Positions 46,801-60,400 of a stretch of DNA of 64,000 nucleotides are shown in pieces. Under the pieces are notes generated by a model. It was not told where the DNA came from. It did not search any database and saw only the letters and a program-made list of their open reading frames with translations. Origin of the DNA: Closterium sp. Naga37s-1 (taxonomy: Eukaryota > Streptophyta > Zygnematophyceae > Desmidiales > Closteriaceae). The stretch lies in the NCBI GenBank assembly GCA_947471745.1, contig CANJKZ010001038.1:372001-436000 (forward strand), in the 5' to 3' direction. Within the stretch, counting starts at the first letter, position 1. Every line of letters begins with the position of its first letter. Position numbers and translations under genes: made by a program.

Positions 46801-49800
46801 TGCCACCACGCATGCCACCACGCATGCCACCACGCATGCCACCACGCATGCCACCACGCATGCCACCACGCATGCCACCACGCATGCCACCACGCATGCC
46901 ACCACGCATGCCACCACGCATGCCACCACGCATGCCACCACGCATGCCACCACGCATGCCACCACGCATGCCACCACGCATGCCACCACGCATGCCACCA
47001 CGCATGCCACCACGCATGCCACCACGCATGCCACCACGCATGCCACCACGCATGCCACCACGCATGCCACCACGCATGCCACCACGCATGCCACCACGCA
47101 TGCCACCACGCATGCCACCACGCATGCCACCACGCATGCCACCACGCATGCCACCACGCATGCCACCACGCATGCCACCACGCATGCCACCACGCATGCC
47201 ACCACGCATGCCACCACGCATGCCACCACGCATGCCACCACGCATGCCACCACGCATGCCACCACGCATGCCACCACGCATGCCACCACGCATGCCACCA
47301 CGCATGCCACCACGCATGCCACCACGCATGCCACCACGCATGCCACCACGCATGCCACCACGCATGCCACCACGCATGCCACCACGCATGCCACCACGCA
47401 TGCCACCACGCATGCCACCACGCATGCCACCACGCATGCCACCACGCATGCCACCACGCATGCCACCACGCATGCCACCACGCATGCCACCACGCATGCC
47501 ACCACGCATGCCACCACGCATGCCACCACGCATGCCACCACGCATGCCACCACGCATGCCACCACGCATGCCACCACGCATGCCACCACGCATGCCACCA
47601 CGCATGCCACCACGCATGCCACCACGCATGCCACCACGCATGCCACCACGCATGCCACCACGCATGCCAACCACGCATGCCACCACGCATGCCACCACGC
47701 ATGCCACCACGCATGCCACCACGCATGCCACCCACGCATGCCACCACGCATGCCACCACGCATGCCACCACGCATGCCACCACGCATGCCACCACGCATG
47801 CCACCACGCATTGCCACCACGCATGCCACCACGCATGCCACCACGCATGCCACCACGCATGCCACCACGCATGCCACCACGCATGCCACCACGCATGCCA
47901 CCACGCATGCCACCACGGCATGCCACCACGCATGCCACCACGCATGCCACCACGCATGCCCCCACGCATGCCACCACGCATGCCACCACGCATGCCACCA
48001 CGCATGCCACCACGCATGCCACCACGCATGCCACCACGCATGCCACCACGCATGCCACCACGCATGCCACCACGCATGCCACCACGCATGCCACCACGCA
48101 TGCCACCACGCATGCCACCACGCATGCCACCACGCATGCCACCACGCATGCCACCACGCATGCCACCACGCATGCCACCCCGCATGCCATGCCACACGCA
48201 TGCCACCACGCATGCCACCACGCATGCCACCACGTCATGCCACCACGCATGCACACCACGCATGCCACCACGCATGCCACCACGCATGCCACCACGCATG
48301 CCACCACGCATGCCACCACGCATGCCACCACGCATGCCACCACGCATGCCACCACGCATTGCCACCACGCATGCCACCACGCATGCCACCACGCATGCCA
48401 CCACGCATGCCACCACGCATGCCACACGCATGCCACACGCATGCCCACCACGCATGCCACCACGCATGCCACCACGGCATGCCACCACGCATGCCACCAC
48501 GCATGCCACCACGCATGCCACCACGCATGCCACCACGCATGCCACCACGCATGCCACCACGCATGCCACCACGCATGCCACCACGCATGCCACCACGCAT
48601 GCCACCACGCATGCCACCACGCATGCCACCCCGCATGCCACCACGCATGCCACCACGCATGCCACCACGCATGCCACCACGCATGCCACCACGCATGCCA
48701 CCACGCATGCCACCACGCATGCCACCACGCATGCCACCACGCATGCCACCACGCATGCCACCACGCATGCCACCACGCATGCCACCACGCATGCCACCAC
48801 GCATGCCACCACGCATGCCACCACGCATGCCACCACGCATGCCACCACGCATGCCACCACGCATGCCACCACGCATGCCACCACGCATGCCACCACGCAT
48901 GCCACCACGCATGCCACCACGCATGCCACCACGCATGCCACCACGCATGCCACCACGCATGCCACCACGCATGCCACCACGCATGCCACCACGCATGCCA
49001 CCACGCATGCCACCACGCATGCCACCACGCATGCCACCACGCATGCCACCACGCATGCCACCACGCATGCCACCACGCATGCCACCACGCATGCCACCAC
49101 GCATGCCACCACGCATGCCACCACGCATGCCACCACGCATGCCACCACGCATGCCACCACGCATGCCACCACGCATGCCACCACGCATGCCACCACGCAT
49201 GCCACCACGCATGCCACCACGCATGCCACCACGCATGCCACCACGCATGCCACCACGCATGCCCACCACGCATGCCACCACGCATGCCACCACGCATGCC
49301 ACCACGCATGCCCACCACGCATGCCACCACGCATGCCACCACGCATGCCACCACGCATGCCCACCACGCATGGCCACCACGCATTGCCACCACGCATGCC
49401 ACCACGCATGCCACCACGCATGCCACCACGCATGCCACCACGCATGCCACCACGCATGCCACCACGCATGCCACCACGCATGCCACCACGCATGCCACCA
49501 CGCATGCCACCCACGCATGCCACCACGCATGCCACCCACGCATGCCACCACGCATGCCACCACGCATGCCACCACGCATGCCACCACGCATGCCACCACG
49601 CATGCCACCACGCATGCCACCACGCATGCCACCACGCATGCCACCACGCATGCCACCACGCATGCCACCACGCATGCCACCACGCATGCCACCACGCATG
49701 CCACCACGCATGCCACCACGCATGCCACCACGCATGCCACCACGCATGCCACCACGCATGCCACCACGCATGCCACCACGCATGCCACCACGCATGCCAC

Positions 49801-52800
49801 CACGCATGCCACCACGCATGCCACCACGCATGCCACCACGCATGCCACCACGCATGCAACCACGCATGCCACCACGCATGCCACCACGCATGCCACCACG
49901 CATGCCACCACGCATGCCACCACGCATGCCACCACGCATGCCACCACGATGCCACCACGCATGCCACCACGCATGCCACCACGCATGCCACCACGCATGC
50001 CACCACGCATGCCACCACGCATGCCACCACGCATGCCACCACGCATGCCACCACGCATGCCACCACGCATGCCACCACGCATGCCACCACGCATGCCACC
50101 ACGCATGCCACCACGCATGCCACCACGCATGCCACCCCGCATGCCACCACGCATGCCACCACGCATGCCACCACGCATGCCACCACGCATGCCACCACGC
50201 ATGCCACCACGCATGCCACCACGCATGCCACCACGCATGCCACCACGCATGCCACCACGCATGCCACCACGCATGCCACCACGCATGCCACCACGCATGC
50301 CACCACGCATGCACCACGCATGCACCACGCATGCCACCACGCATGCCACCACGCATGCCACCACGCATGCCACCACGCATGCCACCACGCATGCCACCAC
50401 GCATGCCAACCACGCATGCCACCACGCATGCCACCACGCATGCCACCACGCATGCCACCACGCATGCCACCACGCATGCCACACGCATGCCACCACGCAT
50501 GCCACACGCATGCCACCACGCATGCCACCACGCATGCCACCACGCATGCCACCACGCATGCCACCACGCATGCCACCAACGCATTCCACCCGCATGCCAC
50601 CACGCATGCCACCACGCCATGCCACCACGCATGCCACCCACGCATGCCACCACGCATTGCCACCACCAGCCTGACCACACGCATGCCACCACGCATGCCA
50701 CCACGCATGCCACCACGCATGCCACCACGCATGCCACCACGCATGCCACCACGCTGCACCAGATGCCACCACGGCACACGCATGCCACCACGCATTGCCA
50801 CCACGCATGCCACCACGCATGCCACCACGCATGCCAACCACGCATGCCACCACGCATGCCACCACGCATGCACCACGCATGCCACCACGCATGCCACACG
50901 CATGCCACCCGCATGCCACCACGCCTGCCCACCCGCATGCCACCACGCATGCCACACGCATGCCACCACGCATGCCACCACGGCATGCCACCACGCATGC
51001 CACCACGCATGCCACCCACGCATGCCACCACGCATGCCACCACGCATGCCACCACGCATGCCACCAGCATGCCACCACGCATGCCACCACGCATGCCACC
51101 ACGCATGCCACCACGCATGCCACCACGCATGCCACCACGCATGCCACCACGCATGCCACCACGCATGCCACCACGCATGCCACCACGCATGCCACCACGC
51201 ATGCCACCACGCATGCCACCACGCATGCCACCACGCATGCCACCACGCATGCCACCACGCATGCCACCACGCATGCCACCACGCATGCCACCACGCATGC
51301 CACCACGCATGCCACCACGCATGCCACCACGCATGCCACCACGCATGCCACCACGCATGCCACCACGCATGCCACCCACGCATGCCACCACGCATGCCAC
51401 CACGCAATGCCACACGCATGCACCACGCATGCCACCACGCATGCCACCACGCATGCCACCACGCATGCCACCACGCATGCCACCACGCATGCCACCACGC
51501 ATGCCACCACGCATGCCACCACGCATGCCACCACGCATGTGCCACCACGCATGCCACCACGCATGCCACCACGCATGCCACCACGCATGCCACCACGCAT
51601 GCCACCACGCATGCCACCACGCATGCCACCACGCATGCCACACGCATGCCACCACGCATGCCACCACGCATGCCACCACGCATGCCACACGCATGCCACC
51701 ACGCATGCCACCACGCATGCCACCACGCATGCCACCACGCATGCCACCACGCATGCCACCACGCATGCCACCACGCATGCCACCACGCATGCCACCACGC
51801 ATGCCACCACGCATTGCCACCACGCATGCCACCACGCATGCCACCACGCATGCCACCACGCATGCCACCACGCATGCCACCACGCATGCCACCACGCATG
51901 CCAACACGCATGCCACACGCATGCCACCACGCATGCCACCACGCATGCCACCACGCATGCCACCACGCATGCCACCACGCATGCCACCACGCATGCCACC
52001 ACGCATGCCACCACGCATGCCACCACGCATGCCACCACGCATGCCACCACGCATGCCACCACGCATGCCACCACGCATGCCACCACGCATGCCACCACGC
52101 ATGCCACCACGCATGCCACCACGCATGCCACCACGCATGCCACCACGCATGCCACCACGCATGCCACCACGCATGCCACCACGCATGCCACCACGCATGC
52201 CACCACGCATGCCACCACGCATGCCACCACGCATGCCACCACGCATGCCACCACGCATGCCACCACGCATGCCACCACGCATGCCACCACGCATGCCACC
52301 ACGCATGCCACCACGCATGCCACCACGCATGCCACCACGCATGCCACCACGCATGCCACCACGCATGCCACCACGCATGCCACCACGCATGCCACCACGC
52401 ATGCCACCACGCATGCCACCACGCATGCCACCACGCATGCCACCACGCATGCCACCACGCATGCCACCACGCATGCCACCACGCATGCCACCACGCATGC
52501 CACCACGCATGCCACCACGCATGCCACCACGCATGCCACCACGCATGCCACCACGCATGCCACCACGCATGCCACCACGCATGCCACCTACGCATGCCAC
52601 CACGCATGCCACCACGCATGCCACCACGCATGCCACCACGCATGCCACCACCGCATGCCACCACGCATGCCACCACGCATGCCACACGCATGCCACCACG
52701 CATGCCACCACGCCATGCCACCACGCATGCCACCACGCATGCCACACGCATGCCACCACGCATGCCACCACGCATGCCACCACGGCATGCCACCACGCTA

Positions 52801-55800
52801 TGCCACCACGCATGCCACCACGCATGCCACCACGCATGCCACCACGCATGCCACCACGCATGCCACCACGCCATGCCCACCACGCATGCCACCACGCATG
52901 CCACCACGCATGCCACCCACGCATGCCACCACGCATGCCACCACGCATGCCACCACGATGCCACCACGCATGCCACCACGCATGCCACCACGCCATGCCA
53001 CCACGCATGCCACCACGCATGCCACCACGCATGCCACCACGCATGCCACCACGCATGCCACCACGCATGCCACCACGCATGCCCACCACGCATGCCACCC
53101 GCATGCCACCACGCATGCCACCACGCATGCCACCACGCATGCCACCACGCATGCCACCACGCATGCCACCACGCATGCCACCACGCATGCACCACGCATG
53201 CCACCACGCATGCCACCACGCATGCCACCACGCATGCCACCACGCATGCCACCACGCATGCCACCACGCATGCCACCACGCATGCCACCACGCATGCCAC
53301 CACGCATGCCACCACGCATGCCACCACGCATGCCACCACGCATGCCACCACGCATGCCACCACGCATGCCACCACGCATGCCACCACGCATGCCAACCAC
53401 GCATGCCACCACGCATGCCACCACGCATGCCACCACGCATGCCACCACGCATGCCACCACGCATGCCACCACGCATGCCACCACGCATGCGCACCCACGC
53501 ATGCCACCACGCATGCCACCACGCATGCCACCACGCATGCCACCACGCATGCCACCACGCATGCCACCACGCATGCCACCACGCATGCCACCACGCATGC
53601 CACACGCATGCCACCACGCATGCCACCACGCATGCCACACGCATGCCACCACGCATGCCACCACGGCATGCCACCACGCATGCCACCACGCATGCCACCA
53701 CGCATGCCACCACGCATGCCACCACGCATGCCACCACGCATGCCACCACGCATGCCACCACGCATGCCACCACGCATGCCACCACGCATGCCACCACGCA
53801 TGCCCACCACGCATGCCACCACGCATGCCACCACGCATGCCACCACGCAGCCACCACGCATGCCACCACGCATGCCACCACAGCATGCCACCACGCATGC
53901 CACCACGCATGCCCCACGCATGCCACACGCATGCCACCACGCATGCCACCACGCATGCCACCACGCATGCCACCACGCATGCCACCACGCATGCCACCAC
54001 GCATGCCACCACGCATGCCACCACGCATGCCACCACGCATGCCACCACGCATGCCACCACGCATGCCACCACGCATGCCACCACGCATGCCACCACGCAT
54101 GCCACCACGCATGCCACCACGCATGCCACCACGCATGCCACCACGCATGCCACCACGCATGCCACCACGCATGCCACCACGCATGCCACCACGCATGCCA
54201 CCACGCATGCCACCACGCATGCCACACGCATGCCACCACGCATGCCACCACGCATGCCACCACGCATGCCACCACGCATGCCACCACGCATGCCACCACG
54301 CATGCCACCACGCATGCCACACGCATGCCACCACGCATGCCACCACGCATGCCACCACGCATGCCACCACGCATGCCACCACGCATGCCACCACGCATGC
54401 CACCACGCATGCCACCACGCATGCCACCACGCATGCCACCACGCATGCCACCACGCATGCCACCACGCATGCCACCACGCATGCCACCACGCATGCCACA
54501 CGCATGCCACCACGCATGCCACCACGCATGCCACCACGCATGCCACCACGCATGCCACCACGCATGCCACCACGCATGCCACCACGCATGCCACCACGCA
54601 TGCCACCACGCATGCCACCACGCATGCCACCACGCATGCCACCACGCATGCCACCACGCATGCCACCACGCATGCCACCACGCATGCCACCACGCATGCC
54701 ACCACGCATGCCACCACGCATGCCACCACGCATGCCACCACGCATGCCACCACGCATGCCACCACGCATGCCACCACGCATGCCACCACGCATGCCACCA
54801 CGCATGCCACCACGCATGCCACCACGCATGCCACCACGCATGCCACCACGCATGCCACCACGCATGCCACCACGCATGCCACCACGCATGCCACCACGCA
54901 TGCCACCACGCATGCCACCACGCATGCCACCACGCATGCCACCACGCATGCCACCACGCATGCCACCACGCATGCCACCACGCATGCCACCACGCATGCC
55001 ACCACGCATGCCACCACGCATGCCACCACGCATGCCACCACGCATGCCACCACGCATGCCACCACGCATGCCACCACGCATTGCCACCACGCATGCCACC
55101 ACGCATGCCACCACGCATGCCACCACGCATGCCACCCACGCATGCCACCACGCATGCCACCACGCAATGCCACCACGCATGCCACCACGCATGCACCACG
55201 CATGCCACCACGCATGCCACCAACGCATGCCACCACGCATGCCACCACGCATGCCACCACGCATGCCACCACGCATGCCACCACGCATGCCACCACGCAT
55301 GCCACCACGCATGCCACCACGCATGCCACCACGCATGCCACCACGCATGCCACCACGCATGCCACCACGCATGCCACCACGCATGCCCCCACGCATGCCA
55401 CCACGCATGCCACCACGCATGCCACCACGCATGCCACCACGCATGCCACCACGCATGCCACCACGCATGCCACCACGCATGCCACCACGCATGCCACCAC
55501 GCATGCCACCACGCATGCCACCACGCATGCCACCACGCATGCCACCACGCATGCCACCACGCATGCCACCACGCATGCCACCACGCATGCCACCACGCAT
55601 GCCACCACGCATGCCACCACGCATGCCACCACGCATGCCACCACGCATGCCACCACGCATGCCACCACGCATGCCACCACGCATGCCACCACGCATGCCA
55701 CCACGCATGCCACCACGCATGCCACCACGCATGCCACCACGCATGCCACCACGCATGCCACCACGCATGCCACCACGCATGCCACCACGCATGCCACCAC

Positions 55801-57399
55801 GCATGCCACCACGCATGCCCCCACGCATGCCACCACGCATGCCACCACGCATGCCACCACGCATGCACCACGCATGCCCCACGCATGCCACCACGCATGC
55901 CACCACGCATGCCACCACGCATGCCACCACGCATGCCACCACGCATGCCACCACGCATGCCACCACGCATGCCACCACGCATGCCACCACGCATGCCACC
56001 CACGCATGCCCACCACGCATGCCACCACGCATGCCACCACGCATGCCACCACGCATGCCACCACGCATGCCAACCACGCAATGCCACCACGCATGCCACC
56101 ACGGATGCCACCACGCATGCCACCACGCATGCCACCACGCATGCCACCACGCCATGCCACCACGCATGCCACCACGCATGCCACCACGCATGCCACCACG
56201 CATGCCACCACGCATGCCACCACGCATGCCACCACGCATGCCACCACGCATGCCACCACGCATGCCACCACGCATGCCACCACGCATGCCACCACGCATG
56301 CCACCACGCATGCCACCACGCATGCCACCCACGCATGCCACCACGCATGCCACCACGCATGCCACCACGCATGCCACACGGCCACCGCATGCCACCACGC
56401 ATGCCACCACGCATGCCACCACGCATGCCACCACGCATGCCACCACGCATGCCACCACGCATGCCACCACGCATGCCACCACGCATGCCACCACGCATGC
56501 CACCACGCATGCCACCACGCATGCCACCACGCATGCCACCACGCATCCCACCACGCATGCCACCACGCATGCCACCACGCATGCCACCACGCATGCCACC
56601 AAGCCACACGCATGCCACCACGCATGCCACCACGCATGCCACCACGCATGCCACCACGCATGCCACCACGCATGCCACCACGCATGCCACCACGCATGCC
56701 CACCACGCATGCCACCACGCATGCCACCACGCATGCCACCACGCATGCCACCACGCATGCCACCACGCATGCCACCACGCATGCCACCACGCATGCCACC
56801 ACGCATGCCACCACGCATGCCACCACGCATGCCACCACGCATGCCACCACGCATGCCACCACGCATGCCACCACGCATGCCACCACGCATGCCACCACGC
56901 ATGCCACCACGCATGCCACCACGCATGCCACCACGCATGCCACCACGCATGCCACCACGCATGCCACCACGCATGCCACCCATCCTCACCACTTGTCCCA
57001 TGCCTACATTCCATCCGCCATGAGACTAGGCGAGCTGCAGCTTAGGAGAATTCTTTAGCAGAAGAAAAACAGTAGAGTTTAAAACTCTTGTGTTGCCAGT
57101 TCAAAAAACAAGATCGAAACTGAGCTCTAAGTCCACTACAACGATTGTGCATGCCTACATTCCATCCCCGCACTGCATACCTCTCCTCTCCACTTAGTTC
57201 ACTTCCCCCTCTTCCTTTCCCTCTCCTTATCCCTCTCTCCCTGCCCACCTGCAGGTGGTGGATAAGGCAGAGTGACTTTATTTTACTCACGCACGTACAC
57301 AAGGCCGTGACTCGCCTGTTAAACAGCCCATGCCACCTCCGACCATGGTGCTTCCATCCCACCCACACATTGCATTCCCACCTCACGTGCTTCTGCGCT

Positions 57400-57491
<92 letters not shown>

Positions 57492-60400
57492 AACCGCCTG
57501 CAGGCGGCGGGGATGGCGGCGTGGCTCTCTTTGATTCACGCACGCACAAGGCCATCACTCGCTTCTCACTGGGAGGCAGTTTTGAGGTGAGAGGGATCAG
57601 AGGGGCGAGGGGAAGGCAGGTGAGAGGGGGTGATGGGGGGTATAGGGAGGGATGGCGGTGTGGCTCTCTTTGATTCGCGCATGCACAAGGCTGTCTCTCG
57701 CTTCTCCCTGGGGAGCAATTGCGAGGTGAAGGGAGTAAATGCGAGAGGGGAGAAGAGATGGTGAGAGTGAGATGGCCTATATCAATGAAAGGGGGAATAT
57801 TGAATCTGACGTCTGTCCTCCCTAGCGCACCCCATTAGCTGACGCCAGCACCGTTCAGCCCCTAACTGCTCCATGCCACTTGCTCCACCAACTGCTGTTC
57901 CTGCTCCCTCCCGTCCTCCTTCACAGCACTGCACCCTCCTCTCGATCGTCATCCCGTATTTCTCGTCTCTGTTCACTCCCTGTCACTTCTCCCACACGCC
58001 CCATACCCCACCTCCACTCCATCCCCCCGCACACCCCTTCAGGTGACGTCAGCAGCGTTAAGCCCGTGTGATAGATCCCGCTGCTGCTCCCATTGCTGCT
58101 CCCCCTCTTTGACTCCCGCTGTCTCCCCTCCTCTCCTCTCATTTGCATTCCCCTCTTGTCTTTCCTCTGCTCACCTCTTCAGGTGACGTCAGCAGCGTTC
58201 AGCCCCTGTGGTCGGTTTTTCCACGCTGCCTGCTCGGCCAACTGCTGCTTCCTCTTCGACTCCCGCTGCCTCCCCTCCTCCTCCTCCTCCGCTGCTGCTC
58301 CCCCCTCCTCCTCGTCCGCTCCCCCTTCCTCTTCCTCCTGCCCCTCCCCCTCTCTGCGCGCTCTCTTCTGCCTCTCCCACGGCCCACCCATGCCGTCAGT
58401 GCAGCACTCCGTGCAGCATGCGGGGTGAGTGAGTGTCGTGCGGTGCAGTGCGGTGTGTTTGGGTGATGGGGGTTGGGGGATGTATGCGTGGGGCGTGTGT
58501 GGTGTGGTGTGGTGTGGTGTGGTGTGGTGTGGTGTGGTGTGGTGTGGTGTGGTGTGGTGTGGTGTGGTGTGGTGTGGTGTGGTGTGGTGTGGTGTGGTGC
58601 CAAGCCAACCCCACTTGTTCCCGCTTGTGCGCACTTGTGGTTTGGTTGGAGCATGCGGAGAGCGGGGTGAGAGGAGGGAGGGGAGGGGGGTGAGTGCATC
58701 GTGTGGTGTGCGTTGTGTGTTGTGTGGTGCATGGCGCATGGTGCATGGTGTATGGAGCACAGTTCATGGTGCATGGTGTATGGTGTATGGTGCATGGTGC
58801 ATGGTGCATGGCGCATGGTGTATGGTGTATGGTGCATGGTGCATGGTGCATGGCGCATGGTGCATGGCGCATGGTGTATGGTGTATGGTGCATGGTGCAT
58901 GGCGCATGGTGTATGGTGCATGTTACATGGTCTGGTACCTAACCCTCTTGATTGCCTTATCTGCTCCCGCCATCTACCACACAGACTCTTCACCCCCCAG
59001 TGTTGTGGATTGTGGGGAAGTGGGATGAACGACACCGAATGTGTCTTTGTCTCGCGCCTCTTTCCACTCCCTTTCCTCTCCCAACCCTACCTTACACACA
59101 CTCTTCCCCCCACCCAGCTTTGTGGATTATGGGGACGAAGGGGTCAATGATGCCAGGTGGCTCTCTGCTTCGCCTGGCCTCGTGACTGCCAGTGGCAATG
59201 GCAGGTGGGATTGCTCTGCCACGCTGGCATGCTCTGCCACGCTGGCATGGTAGCGTGTGAGAGGCAGTGACAATGGCAGGTGGGAATGTCTTGCTGTGCC
59301 ATCCTGCCATGCCCTGCCATGCTGTCACCCTTCCAAATCCCCGTGAGCATCTTTTAGAGAGGGTCCATTTCCCCCTTCCCCTTCCCCTTCCCCTTCCCCT
59401 TCCCCTTCCCCTTCCCCTTCCCCTTCCCCTTCCCCTTCCCCTTCCCCTTCCCCTTCCCCTTCCCCTTCCCCTTCCCCTTCCCCTTCCCCTTCCCCTTCCC
59501 CTTCCCCTTCCCCCTCCCCTCCCCCTCCCCATTCCCCTTCCCCTGCCCCACCCATCGGTGCCATACTCTACTAAGCTGTCAGCGTAACAATACCTCCTTC
59601 CCCACCCTCCCCCCTGTCTCCTCCTGTGCAGCGTGGCTGTATGGGACTTAAAGAGGTGACTTTTGAGTCAACTCAAAAGTCACCATCTTCCCCACCCTTC
59701 TCCCTGCCCCCTCCTATGGCAGGGACCTCACTCTAGCCAATCCCCTCACTGCCTTCTCTTTCAACTGGCTCAATGATCAATCATGTATTCTGCTTACCCT
59801 GCAGCCCTTCCCTTGTTCATCCGCCGTCCCTTCAATCCCCCCTTCCCCACAGCAGTGTGGCAGTGCGGTACTCTGCCCGACCCACTCACTGCCCTCTCCT
59901 TGAACCTTCCTCGGTCATCTGTTCTTCTTACTTTGCGTTGCTTCTCTTGATTCTCCTGCCCCGTTGCCTCACCCCTTCCCCATGCCAGTGTGGCTGTGTG
60001 GGACGTCTCTTTGGCCGATCCCCTCACTGCCTTCTCCTTCGCACACACTCGATCTATCAACACTGTAAAGCAGTCCACATGCCGTATGATCGTACCGTAA
60101 CTTTGTATATTTCCTGTATTCGGTGAGGATTTCCCTGTGCATCCTTTTCAATTACACTTATCCTACACTGGTTCAGCCTAGAACTTATACGTTGCCCCTC
60201 TCTCTCCCTCCATGGGCATATTTTGCAGTGGCTGACAAGGCTGTTGCTTTGGCGTCCCCCTCCCTGCATGGCAGGTGGCGGGGCCACCCGGTGACGCCTG
60301 CATTGCCTTTTGAGGCGTCTCAAAAGCCTTTTCTCTGCTCCTCCTCCCCCTCCCTCCATGACCAGGTGGCAGTGGCACCCGATGATGCCTGCATTGCCAC

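Noticed and set aside
42015..57060. Giant open frames of up to 5,002 codons on both strands ([20 protein letters not shown] and VVAC repeats)
   Set aside because: They exist only because a 12-bp stop-free unit is repeated. All six frames are open at once, and the region lies between WD40 exons.
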